DNA of 46,431 nucleotides from Sphingomonadales bacterium. Its GTDB lineage: Bacteria; Bacteroidota; Bacteroidia; NS11-12g; UBA955. Positions 27,576-35,223 of this stretch are shown in pieces; the first letter of the stretch is position 1; each line of letters opens with the position of its first letter. The notes beneath the pieces were generated by a model, which searched no databases, was not told where the DNA came from, and saw nothing but the letters and a program-made list of their open reading frames with translations. A program made the translations under genes and the position numbers. The stretch covers positions 1 through 46,431 of the forward strand of contig VHBA01000015.1 of NCBI GenBank assembly GCA_016872175.1, written 5' to 3'.

Positions 27576-27591
27576 GGAAAAAACGCAGTTC
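27567..27591 (-). terminator. Possible weak terminator after the GT9 gene
   Basis: GAACTGC and GCAGTTC form a 7-bp stem with an 11-nt loop, followed on the minus strand by GTAATTTTTT. It lies just after the glycosyltransferase stop and overlaps the secDF -33 element. Stem strength is modest and the T run is offset by four bases. Confidence 0.35.
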
Positions 27592-27603
27592 AAACAAGCA
27601 TTT

Positions 27604-28566
27604 TCACATTTGCTGCAAAAGCCGGCTGATTTCAGCCACAGATTGCTTTTGCATACAATCAAAATGGCCTTTGGGACAAGCGTTAAATCCTATTTTACTG
27701 CAGGGCCGGCAGAAAACACCTTCTGCCTGAACCAAAACCGGTCCGGTTTTTACTGCATCAGGCAAAAATGGCCCCATCCCAAAATCGGGTGTGGTGTTAC
27801 CCCAAATTGAAAGAATAGACTTCTGCAAGGCTGCCGCGATATGCATCAGGCCGGTATCGTGGGTTAGCACTTTGTCGGCACTCGCAATCACTTTCGCGCT
27901 TTGGTCCAGTGATAGCTTGCCACACATGTTGCTTACCCGATTGGGAAACATGGCTGCAATGGACTCCCCTACCATGGCATCATTGCTATCGCCTAGCAAA
28001 ACAAAATGCGCATTGGAGGCTTCCACCAACTCCGCTATTTTGTTTTCAGGCATGCGTTTGGTAGCCCAGGTTCCGCCAATGGCATAGGCCACATAGGAAG
28101 AAGGCAAACTAGGGATTTCACAATCCTTGTAATAATAGTCCAACCCTTTACCATCATATTGTACGCCCCACTTTTTTACCGTTTCCATATACCGGTAAAC
28201 CACATGCTCGCAGGGCTTGCGGGATAGCTTCTTCACCAGCAGCCATTTGCGCAGGTTTTGTTTGCGAAATACCGAGAAAGGCACACCGGGCATGAGGCTG
28301 CGCAGCATGCGGGTTCTGAGATTGGCATGCAAATCCAACACCGCATCGTATTTTTCGAGCCTTAAGGTTTTGGCCAGATTAGCCACACTGCCTTGCAGGG
28401 TAATTACCTTATCTATATTGGGATTGGCTTGCAAAATTCCCTCATACTGCGGCTTGGTAGCGAAATGAATCTCCACATTGGGCAACTGTGCTTTTAGGCA
28501 GCGCACCACCGGTGTTGTGAGCACGATATCGCCAATGGAACTGAAGCGGAGAATAAGGATTTTCAT
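27604..28566 (-). CDS. Glycosyltransferase family 9 (heptosyltransferase-like)
   Basis: The 320-residue protein is a GT-B fold enzyme like WaaC/WaaF/RfaQ, which transfer ADP-heptose or related sugars to the lipopolysaccharide core. The N-terminus MKILILRFSSIGDIVLTTPVVRCL is the family hallmark, including the conserved SSIGD with the catalytic-site aspartate. The C-terminal half holds KVLTHDTGLMHIAAAL and SIWGNTTPDFGMGP, the nucleotide-sugar-binding region (the usual TGxxHxA pattern). No signal peptide is present; it acts at the cytoplasmic membrane face. It starts 15 nt after the PolX-like gene on the minus strand, so it may share that transcript, with no obvious functional link. Confidence 0.94.
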   Translation of the reverse strand: MKILILRFSSIGDIVLTTPVVRCLKAQLPNVEIHFATKPQYEGILQANPNIDKVITLQGSVANLAKTLRLEKYDAVLDLHANLRTRMLRSLMPGVPFSVFRKQNLRKWLLVKKLSRKPCEHVVYRYMETVKKWGVQYDGKGLDYYYKDCEIPSLPSSYVAYAIGGTWATKRMPENKIAELVEASNAHFVLLGDSNDAMVGESIAAMFPNRVSNMCGKLSLDQSAKVIASADKVLTHDTGLMHIAAALQKSILSIWGNTTPDFGMGPFLPDAVKTGPVLVQAEGVFCRPCSKIGFNACPKGHFDCMQKQSVAEISRLLQQM

Positions 28567-28581
28567 AAACCCGCTGCGAAG

Positions 28582-30225
28582 TTACGCCCTTTTTAAGGAC
28601 AGCCAGGATTCAAATTCCTTCAGCGATTTCGCGTTTAGCGTCAAGCTGCGGGGAAGTCCACCTTTGCGGGCCGCCAACGTGCCATAATACATATCGTGGT
28701 AGCCCTCTTTTTCATGCGCATCGGGATTAATGGAAATGAGCACGCCCTTTTCCATGGCATAGGGAATATGCGTCCAGTCAATATCCAGGCGGAATGGATG
28801 CGCATTAAGTTCGATGCTGACACCATTGGCGGCACAGGCATCAATCAGGTAGCGGTGGTTTACGGGATAGCCTTTGCGCACCAGCAATAACCTCCCGGTG
28901 GGATGTCCGAGTATGCGGGTATAAGGATTTTCGATGGCTCTGATGAGGCGCTGCATGGCCTTTTCCTCGGTCATATTGAGTGTGGAATGCACACTTGCCA
29001 CTGCAAAATCAAAACGGGACAGCATATCGGGTTCATAATCCAGCGAGCCATCGGATAGGATATCGCTTTCTATGCCTTTAAATATGCGAAACGGGCCGAG
29101 TTCTGTATTCAATGAATCAATCTCATCCATTTGCTGCAGCACCCTTTCATTGCTAAGGCCCTGTGCGTAGCCCGCACTGCGGCTGTGGTCGCAGATGCCC
29201 AGGTATTCGTAGCCCAGTTTTTTAGCATGTTCGGCCATTTCACGCAGGCTGTGAAGCCCGTCGCTGTAGGTGGTGTGGTTGTGCAGGGTGCCTTTAAGAT
29301 CTGTAAATTCTATAAGCGGCTCATCGCTTGGCTGTAATTCGTCAATACCCTCGCGCCGCTCGGGCAAAATGAATGGAAAGCCCAGATTTTGGTAAATTTC
29401 AGTTTCTGAATTGCCGGTTAGTGCTGATTGTGCTGTTACGCCCAAAGCCTCAAAATGAGCCACACTGCCGGTTCCGAGGAACCATTGCTTTTCAAACTCA
29501 GCTTCGGCTGAGGTTTCAAAGGCAAACAAAAAACCGTTGGCATCGCGGAACTTGAGTTCGGTTGCGGTGTGCCGTTCCAACTGTTGGGCAGCGGCAAATT
29601 CCAGCAAGGCTGCTTCCGTGATGGTGGATAATATAGCTATCGATTCCAATACAATGGCATTCCTTCGAAAATCGCCGGTAAATTCTGAGCGGGTTTCAGG
29701 AAAATGCTGCCTGATTTTTTGCAACATCTCATTGGCCGGTGCTTCTGCCCTGGCGTAATGAAACCAGCCGCGGGCATTTAGGGCAAACTGTATGGCCTGC
29801 TGAATTTCGTGCTGGGTTTTGAGTCCGAAACCGGGAAACTCCACCAAACGGTTTTCGCGGCAGGCATCCAGCAAATCTTCAATGGTTTCAATGCCCATTT
29901 TGCGCCAGATTACCCCCACTTTTTTGGGTCCAAGCCCTTTCACTTTCAGCATTTCCAGCACACCGGGCGGGGTTTTTCCAATAAGCAGTTCAAGCTCGGG
30001 GAAAGTGCCGTTTTGCAACAGGTTTTTGATGGCAGCCAACACGCTTTTGCCTATTCCGGGAAGGGCCGTTAGGGTTTCATCGCTCATCTCCTGCAGGGGA
30101 TTTTTAAACTTTTTAATATTAAAAGCCGCTGCCGATAATGCTTTTACCTTGAACGGATTTTCCTCGTGCAGTTCGGCGAGTTTGGCGTAGGTACCCAGCA
30201 AGGTTGAGATGTCGTAATTGTCCAT
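28582..30225 (-). CDS. polX: PolX-like protein with inactive polymerase domain and intact PHP domain
   Basis: The 547 residues follow the bacterial PolX plan: helix-hairpin-helix motifs (LPGIGKSV 55-62, VKGLGPKK 95-102, FPGFGLKT 130-137), a polymerase-beta-like middle (about 150-290), and a C-terminal PHP domain (308-547). The polymerase site is broken. At 184-199 the expected GSxRRG(x4)GDID reads GDFRRN(x4)ESIA, so the metal-binding aspartates are S195 and A197, and the third is E223. The PHP domain keeps its metal ligands: H315, H317, D322, H347, E386, H413, H441, D502, H504. I infer a PHP nuclease acting on DNA, guided by the helix-hairpin-helix part, without polymerisation. It follows the small secreted-protein gene by 52 nt. 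Confidence 0.92.
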   Translation of the reverse strand: MDNYDISTLLGTYAKLAELHEENPFKVKALSAAAFNIKKFKNPLQEMSDETLTALPGIGKSVLAAIKNLLQNGTFPELELLIGKTPPGVLEMLKVKGLGPKKVGVIWRKMGIETIEDLLDACRENRLVEFPGFGLKTQHEIQQAIQFALNARGWFHYARAEAPANEMLQKIRQHFPETRSEFTGDFRRNAIVLESIAILSTITEAALLEFAAAQQLERHTATELKFRDANGFLFAFETSAEAEFEKQWFLGTGSVAHFEALGVTAQSALTGNSETEIYQNLGFPFILPERREGIDELQPSDEPLIEFTDLKGTLHNHTTYSDGLHSLREMAEHAKKLGYEYLGICDHSRSAGYAQGLSNERVLQQMDEIDSLNTELGPFRIFKGIESDILSDGSLDYEPDMLSRFDFAVASVHSTLNMTEEKAMQRLIRAIENPYTRILGHPTGRLLLVRKGYPVNHRYLIDACAANGVSIELNAHPFRLDIDWTHIPYAMEKGVLISINPDAHEKEGYHDMYYGTLAARKGGLPRSLTLNAKSLKEFESWLSLKRA

Positions 30226-30277
30226 CGAAAATAAATATACGAAAAAAGGGGGAAAATTCCAAATTTTTTGGAGAAAA

Positions 30278-30703
30278 TCAATCCGGCAACTTCAACTCTC
30301 CGCTTTCGAAGGCCTTATCAAAATCCACCCAAATGATCATATTGGGCTTTTCGCCCTGCAGGTACATAATATTCAAGGGCTGTCCGGTTTTTTTGTTGCT
30401 GAGCACTTCCACCCCAAGCACCACAAACTTGCGACCTGCATAGGCCTTGGGCAGCTCGGCCACATCAAAATCGCCCGTAGCAAAAAACGACTGAAAAAAA
30501 CCGCTGCCCGTAGCGGTATCGTAAGATGGCTCATTCCCCGCCCATCGTGTTTTGCGGTAAATATCCAAGTGCTCATATACATCTGCCTTGGCTTTGCCTA
30601 TCTGCAGGGTATCGCCCTTGCTAATTTCTACTTCCACTTCACCCGCAGTCTGGGCTTGAAGGGAACCTGCCATGGTAAAAAACAAAATCAGTAACCGGCG
30701 CAT
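30278..30703 (-). CDS. Small exported protein of unknown function
   Basis: The 141-residue product starts with a signal peptide (MRRLLILFFTMAGSLQA, cleavage before QTAG). The mature part of about 123 residues holds charged and aromatic segments without cysteines, repeats or a membrane span. I recognise no domain. It stands between the FAD oxidoreductase and PolX-like genes on the same strand with gaps of 35 and 52 nt. A perfect TAACTTTG element lies exactly 4 nt before its ATG, which supports both expression and this start codon, probably as a leaderless mRNA. It is likely periplasmic or secreted. Confidence 0.72.
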   Translation of the reverse strand: MRRLLILFFTMAGSLQAQTAGEVEVEISKGDTLQIGKAKADVYEHLDIYRKTRWAGNEPSYDTATGSGFFQSFFATGDFDVAELPKAYAGRKFVVLGVEVLSNKKTGQPLNIMYLQGEKPNMIIWVDFDKAFESGELKLPD

Positions 30704-30707
30704 ACTT

Positions 30708-30715
30708 CAAAGTTA
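30708..30715 (-). promoter_or_regulatory. -7 element (TAACTTTG) 4 nt before the small secreted-protein gene
   Basis: A perfect TAnnTTTG on the minus strand with a 4-nt spacer (AAGT) to the ATG at 30703, which places the transcription start at or next to the A of ATG. A TTG lies 15 nt farther up (30733-30731), closer than usual. Confidence 0.5.
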
Positions 30716-30738
30716 TCAAAAAAAGTGCCGCAATGATA

Positions 30739-31881
30739 TTATCGGGTTTCTTTTACCAATTGGGCCAATTCGCGGCTCACCATCGCGCTGAGTGCTACAC
30801 CCATGCCACCCATGCGCACGCAGGCATACAGGCCGGCATCCAGCCGCTGCACAATGGGTGTGCGGTTTTGGTGCATACCCATGGTTCCGGCCCATTGGTG
30901 GGTTATTTCAAATTTTTCGCCGGGTACCACCACATCCTGCAGGTATTTCAGCAAGTACTGCGTTATGGCTTCAGTGGTATTCAATTCGGGTGTGGTTTCT
31001 GCTTCAAAATCCAGATTGCGGCCACCGCCAATGAGAATGCGGGTTCCCAAGCTTCTGAAATAGATGTAGCCTTTATCGGCGTGCATGAGGCCGCGCCAGG
31101 CCAGTCCGGGTATGGCGGAGGTAACCAGCACCTGCCCACGGGCAGGCATTACCTCCAGTTCGGGCAGCAGTTGTGTAGCATAACCGTTGGTACAAACCAC
31201 CAGCGTTTGTGCATCAAAGGTATATCCCTCCTGGGTTGAAACACGCCATTTTCCGTTATCCAGCTTTTCAGGCGGCTTGGCGGTGAGTCCGCCTAAAACC
31301 TTTACCCCGCTTGCCACGGCGGCATCATGTATTTTTTTGTAGAGCAAATGGGTTTGCAGCATGCCTTCCAACGGTGTGTAGATGCCGTTTTCCAGCACTT
31401 TCATCCCCAGTTTGGCAGTGCTTTTGGGCTGAAACGGATTTTCTCCGGCGATGTCTTTCAGGGCGTTGTTTACCTTGTCAATATTGGCTGAAAGGTGCTC
31501 ATATTCGGCGGCGGCTTCGGGTGTGAAAACTTCATAGCCTCCGGTTTTTTCATATCCAATGGATGTTTCACCAAAATCGGCAAGCAGCTGGCTCAGCCCT
31601 TTGTAGCGCTTTTCATAGAGAGAATAAGCGGTGATTTTGTCGGTACGTGAAATATCATCCAGTATTTCGCCCATGCTGCCAAAACAGGCAAAGCCTGCGT
31701 TGCGGGTGCTGGCACCCAGACTTACCGGAGCGCGGTCTATCACCCACACTTCGCGGTGTGGCCACTGAAGCTTGATGTGGCGTGCACTTTGCAGCCCGAC
31801 TATACCCGAGCCAATGACCAGGATATCGGTATTTTTCAGCCATTGCTGTTCCCAGAAGGATACGGAAGGTAAGGGATTCAC
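30739..31881 (-). CDS. FAD-dependent amino-acid oxidase-type oxidoreductase (DAO family)
   Basis: The 380-residue protein has the DAO-family FAD fold. The dinucleotide motif VIGSGIVGLQSA lies at about 22-33, a short W-V-I-D-R acidic strand end follows near 53, and GASTRNAGFACFG near 62-74 is the SxRNxG-type segment seen in glycine oxidase and the TIGR03364-like family. The C-terminal part has IYFRSLGTRILIGGGR and GTMGMHQNRTPIVQ, typical of the substrate-domain end. It probably oxidises a secondary or primary amine; the substrate is unknown. The start is GTG 31881, supported by a GAACTTTG element 4 nt upstream. No membrane span is evident. Confidence 0.88.
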   Translation of the reverse strand: MNPLPSVSFWEQQWLKNTDILVIGSGIVGLQSARHIKLQWPHREVWVIDRAPVSLGASTRNAGFACFGSMGEILDDISRTDKITAYSLYEKRYKGLSQLLADFGETSIGYEKTGGYEVFTPEAAAEYEHLSANIDKVNNALKDIAGENPFQPKSTAKLGMKVLENGIYTPLEGMLQTHLLYKKIHDAAVASGVKVLGGLTAKPPEKLDNGKWRVSTQEGYTFDAQTLVVCTNGYATQLLPELEVMPARGQVLVTSAIPGLAWRGLMHADKGYIYFRSLGTRILIGGGRNLDFEAETTPELNTTEAITQYLLKYLQDVVVPGEKFEITHQWAGTMGMHQNRTPIVQRLDAGLYACVRMGGMGVALSAMVSRELAQLVKETR

Positions 31882-31885
31882 GTTG

Positions 31886-31893
31886 CAAAGTTC
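31886..31893 (-). promoter_or_regulatory. -7-like element (GAACTTTG) 4 nt before the oxidoreductase GTG
   Basis: It fits TAnnTTTG except for the first base. The 4-nt spacer (CAAC) to GTG 31881 matches the spacing found at three other genes here, predicting a leaderless mRNA. Confidence 0.4.
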
Positions 31894-31904
31894 GTGAATT
31901 GCCC

Positions 31905-32840
31905 TTACCGATTCATATAGCGCTTAACTGCTTTTTTGGTACTGTACCACACACGCCCTTCCTTGATGGCCTCCAGCTCGCCTCGGCGGGCCAGCAGGCT
32001 CAGGTATTCCTGACCATAAGGTACTGCAGGATCATGGGCAATTTGATTAAGTGGCAGAAAATCATCATAACCATTGCCGAGTGCCGACAGATATAGCTCT
32101 AGGCTGCGCTCTGCACCCTGAAAAAACATGAGTAATAACCTGCCAAACTGCCCTTGATTGGCTTCGTTTAAAGCACGGTAGTATTTATTGCGGTCGGTGC
32201 GCAGAATGATTAACGGAGGATAACCCTGGCTCATCAAAACAAGATTCATGGCCAAACGCCCCGTGCGGCCATTGCCATCAAAGAATGTATGAATCCAAAC
32301 AAAACGGTGGTGAAACACGGCTGCCAGGCTGACAGTATCGAGGTTTTGAGGATTGCAGCGAACCCATTCCAGCAATTCATCCAACAAATCCGGCACTTTC
32401 AGCGGATTGGGCGGGATAAAATTGGCGCCTGTTATTTGCACACGGCCAGTTCGAAACCTTCCGCCAAATTCATCATCGATGCCGGTCAGGACCATTTTAT
32501 GCAATGTCAAAATATCGGCACCTGAAATCACATAACCCGGAGCAACTTTTTCTTCCAGCCAGGCAATCGCATTGTGATGGTTAATAGCTTCAAAATGCTC
32601 ACGCAAGGTTTTTCCGCCGATGGTGAGACCATCCTGCAGAACTACGCGGGTTTCGCGCAGACTGAGAGTGTTCCCTTCTATACTGTTGGAATTGTAAGTC
32701 CATTCTACGGCAATATCCTGACGCAGCCGATTCAGCGCACTGCCCGGAAATGGGCGTAACGCATCCAGGCGGTTTTTCTTTTCTTGCAACCGCTGCTGCT
32801 GCTCTGGCTCCATGCCCATATTGGGATACCATTTTTCCAC
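31905..32840 (-). CDS. Fic-domain protein, self-inhibited class, with C-terminal DNA-binding-like segment
   Basis: Fic enzymes transfer AMP (or another phosphate-containing group) from a nucleotide to a protein hydroxyl. The 311-residue protein has the catalytic motif HTFFDGNGRTGR at 184-195, with H184 as general base and the GNGR anion hole intact. An N-terminal inhibitory helix carries SNSIEG at 51-56, matching the (S/T)xxxE(G/N) motif whose Glu blocks ATP alignment. Residues 275-311 (YLSLLARRGELEAIKEGRVWYS) look like the excisionase/MerR-like helix-turn-helix tail of some Fic proteins. The start is GTG 32840 beside a TATCTTTG element; ATGs at 32819 and 32813 are alternatives. No antitoxin gene is adjacent, as expected for the self-inhibited class. 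Its target is unknown. Confidence 0.92.
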   Translation of the reverse strand: MEKWYPNMGMEPEQQQRLQEKKNRLDALRPFPGSALNRLRQDIAVEWTYNSNSIEGNTLSLRETRVVLQDGLTIGGKTLREHFEAINHHNAIAWLEEKVAPGYVISGADILTLHKMVLTGIDDEFGGRFRTGRVQITGANFIPPNPLKVPDLLDELLEWVRCNPQNLDTVSLAAVFHHRFVWIHTFFDGNGRTGRLAMNLVLMSQGYPPLIILRTDRNKYYRALNEANQGQFGRLLLMFFQGAERSLELYLSALGNGYDDFLPLNQIAHDPAVPYGQEYLSLLARRGELEAIKEGRVWYSTKKAVKRYMNR

Positions 32841-32844
32841 CCCT

Positions 32845-32852
32845 CAAAGATA
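32845..32852 (-). promoter_or_regulatory. -7 element (TATCTTTG) 4 nt before the fic GTG
   Basis: A perfect TAnnTTTG on the minus strand, separated by AGGG from the GTG at 32840. It predicts a transcript that starts at the GTG, or a leader of about 20-27 nt if an ATG at 32819 or 32813 is used. Confidence 0.5.
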
Positions 32853-32936
32853 ATATCGGCAATCCGGTTTTTTATCACTCCCGATATTTTTAAGAAAATA
32901 TTTTTACCTTTATTTATTAAAACAGTAAAATTTGAA

Positions 32937-35153
32937 TTACCCTATCGCTTCAGCAATCACTGAATTATAGGGTTTTGCAAAATCCTGTACTTCACCCCAG
33001 CTTTGACCATTTACGGCTACACCGCTGCCGGTTACCGTTCCGATATGCAGGGTTTTAACGCCTGCTTGCTGCATCGCTGTTTCGAAAGCCAATTTGTTAG
33101 ACTGTGAAATGCTCACCACCACGCGGCTTTGGCTTTCGCCAAACAACCAGGCATCGTTTCTGATTCCGGTGAGTGTGCAGATATCAAAACCGGTTTTGCC
33201 GGCCATGGCACTTTCCAGACACGCAATGAATAGGCCTCCTTCGCTGATATCGTGGGCGCTGTTGAGCAAACCTGCGGTAATGGCATTGTAAACGGCCATC
33301 TGCACCGAGTGCTCTTCATCCAGGTCGAATTGCGGACAGGGACTGTATTCTACGCCTTTCAGTTTGGCCAGATACTGGCTGCTGCCGAGGTCGTTTTTGG
33401 CTTCGCCAACAAGGTAAATCAAGTCTCCGGACTGTTTAAAATCCAGTGTCATGCGGTGTTCCGGCTTTTCAATAATGCCCACCATTCCGATGGTTGGTGT
33501 GGGATATACCGCGTTGCCATTGGTACTTTGGTTGTAGAAACTCACATTCCCGCCGGTAACAGGGGTATCGAACTTGCGGCAGGCTTTGCCCATGCCGTCA
33601 ATGGCGTGTTTGAACTGATAATAAACTTCCTTGTTATAAGGATTCCCAAAATTCAGACAGTTGGTAACACCGGTGGGCACGCCGCCGGTAACGCGGATAT
33701 TGCGGGATGCTTCGGCTACGGCAATTTGCGTCCCTTTATCGGGATCGGCAAAGATGTAGCGGCTATTGCAGTCTACAGTTAGTGCGAGGCTTTTGTTGGT
33801 ACCTTTCACCATTACCACCGCTGCATCGCTTGGCTTATTGGTGCTCTGATTCACCGTTCCTACCATGCTGTCATACTGCTCATACACCCAGCGCTTGCTG
33901 GCGATGTTGGGCTCGGCACAGAGCTGCATGGCTGCTAATTTGGCTTCCTCCGGCGATATATCTGCGACTGAATCAATATTAAAATTCTCAATCTCCGCAA
34001 AATATGCGGGGATTGTCCATTCTCTTTTATAAACGGGAGCTCCACCACCCAGCACCAGGCTTTCCGCAGGAATATCGCCTTCCAAAGTGCCGTTCATATA
34101 GTAGCGCACGTGTCCGGTATCGGTAACCTGGCCAATGTGGGCGTAGGTAATTTCCCATTTCTTGAACACCTCTTCAGCCAGGTGCTCCTTCCCTTTCTCT
34201 ACCACTACCAGCATACGTTCCTGGCTTTCGCTCAGCAGCAGTTCCCAACCTTTCATATCAGCCTGCCGCATAGGCACTTTATCCAGCCAAACGTCCATTC
34301 CCACGCCGCTTTTGGCGCTCATTTCGCTGGTTGAGCAGGTAATACCTGCCGCACCCATATCCTGCATTCCTACTACAGCGCCGGTTTCTATCAATTCCAT
34401 GGTGGCTTCCAGAATCAGTTTTTCCCAGAAAGGATCACCTACCTGCACACTGGGCAAATCCTGAATGCTATCCTCGCTCATGTCTTTGCTTGCGAAGGCA
34501 GCCCCGTGTATGCCGTCTTTTCCAGTAGCAGAGCCAAATATGTAAACCGGGTTACCGGGAGGTCCGGCAGCAGCAGAAATGCTTTTGCCTACGGGCACAA
34601 TACCCACACTCATAGCATTTACCAGGTTGTTTTGTTCGTAGCAATCGTCAAAATACACTTCACCGCCCACGGTAGGAATACCAAAGGCATTGCCGTAATC
34701 GCCAATACCTTTTACCACACCTTTCATCAGCCATTTGGTACGATCGGTTTTCAAGTTACCGAAACGCAGACTGTTGAGCTGTGCAATGGGCCTTGCACCC
34801 ATAGAAAAGATATCCCGGTTTATACCGCCCACACCGGTTGCTGCACCCTGATAGGGTTCAATGGCACTGGGATGATTATGGCTTTCAATTTTAAAACAGC
34901 AGGCCAGTCCGCCGCCAATATCCACCAGTCCGGCGTTTTCCTCTCCCGCTTCGGCAAGCATCTTACTTCCTTCGCGTGGCAGGGTTTTCAGCCATACAAT
35001 GGAGTTTTTATAACTGCAGTGTTCGCTCCACATCACGGAGAAAACGCTCAGTTCGGTAAAATTGGGTTCACGGCCCAAAATGCTGCAGATGTGGTGAAAT
35101 TCTTCTTCAAGAAGGCCCAGTTGTTTGGCCTGTTCTACGGTAGCGGCTTGCAT
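32937..35153 (-). CDS. purL: Phosphoribosylformylglycinamidine synthase subunit PurL
   Basis: PurL converts FGAR, ATP and glutamine-derived ammonia to FGAM in purine synthesis. At 738 residues this is the small PurL form, which works in a complex with PurQ and PurS; neither gene is in the window. The motif MWSEHCSYKNS at 41-51 holds the catalytic histidine H45. KIESHNHPSAIEPYQGAATGVGGI-type and GGNVSFYNQS segments of the two AIR-synthase-like halves are present, as is TPTIGMVGII. It starts at ATG 35153, 7 nt after a perfect TAACTTTG element, so its leader is only a few bases. It is transcribed alone, with about 96 nt before fic and 70 nt after the T9SS cargo gene. Confidence 0.97.
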   Translation of the reverse strand: MQAATVEQAKQLGLLEEEFHHICSILGREPNFTELSVFSVMWSEHCSYKNSIVWLKTLPREGSKMLAEAGEENAGLVDIGGGLACCFKIESHNHPSAIEPYQGAATGVGGINRDIFSMGARPIAQLNSLRFGNLKTDRTKWLMKGVVKGIGDYGNAFGIPTVGGEVYFDDCYEQNNLVNAMSVGIVPVGKSISAAAGPPGNPVYIFGSATGKDGIHGAAFASKDMSEDSIQDLPSVQVGDPFWEKLILEATMELIETGAVVGMQDMGAAGITCSTSEMSAKSGVGMDVWLDKVPMRQADMKGWELLLSESQERMLVVVEKGKEHLAEEVFKKWEITYAHIGQVTDTGHVRYYMNGTLEGDIPAESLVLGGGAPVYKREWTIPAYFAEIENFNIDSVADISPEEAKLAAMQLCAEPNIASKRWVYEQYDSMVGTVNQSTNKPSDAAVVMVKGTNKSLALTVDCNSRYIFADPDKGTQIAVAEASRNIRVTGGVPTGVTNCLNFGNPYNKEVYYQFKHAIDGMGKACRKFDTPVTGGNVSFYNQSTNGNAVYPTPTIGMVGIIEKPEHRMTLDFKQSGDLIYLVGEAKNDLGSSQYLAKLKGVEYSPCPQFDLDEEHSVQMAVYNAITAGLLNSAHDISEGGLFIACLESAMAGKTGFDICTLTGIRNDAWLFGESQSRVVVSISQSNKLAFETAMQQAGVKTLHIGTVTGSGVAVNGQSWGEVQDFAKPYNSVIAEAIG

Positions 35154-35160
35154 GTGTACA

Positions 35161-35168
35161 CAAAGTTA
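35161..35168 (-). promoter_or_regulatory. -7 element (TAACTTTG) of purL
   Basis: A perfect TAnnTTTG on the minus strand, 7 nt before the ATG. TTG trinucleotides lie 15 and 25 nt upstream, neither at ideal distance. I see no PurR-like palindrome or purine riboswitch in the 70-nt gap. Confidence 0.5.
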
Positions 35169-35223
35169 GTAAACAACGGCACCCAATAATCCTCAATTTA
35201 CTGACACTTTTTGCCCGAAATAA

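Noticed and set aside
30258-30272. Hairpin TCCAAA/TTTGGA after the small secreted-protein gene as a terminator
   Set aside because: The stem is only 6 bp and AU-rich with a 3-nt loop, and the T run is interrupted by a C stretch; it also overlaps the start region of the PolX-like gene.
30218-30694. 158-codon plus-strand frame opposite the small secreted-protein gene
   Set aside because: The minus-strand frame has a signal peptide and a perfectly placed -7 element; the plus frame has neither.
34506-35189. 227-codon plus-strand frame opposite purL
   Set aside because: Its sequence follows from conserved PurL codons on the other strand; no promoter or recognisable product.
35154-35223. Purine riboswitch or PurR site upstream of purL
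   Set aside because: The gap is too short for a riboswitch aptamer between promoter and start, and no palindrome is present beyond the -7 element.
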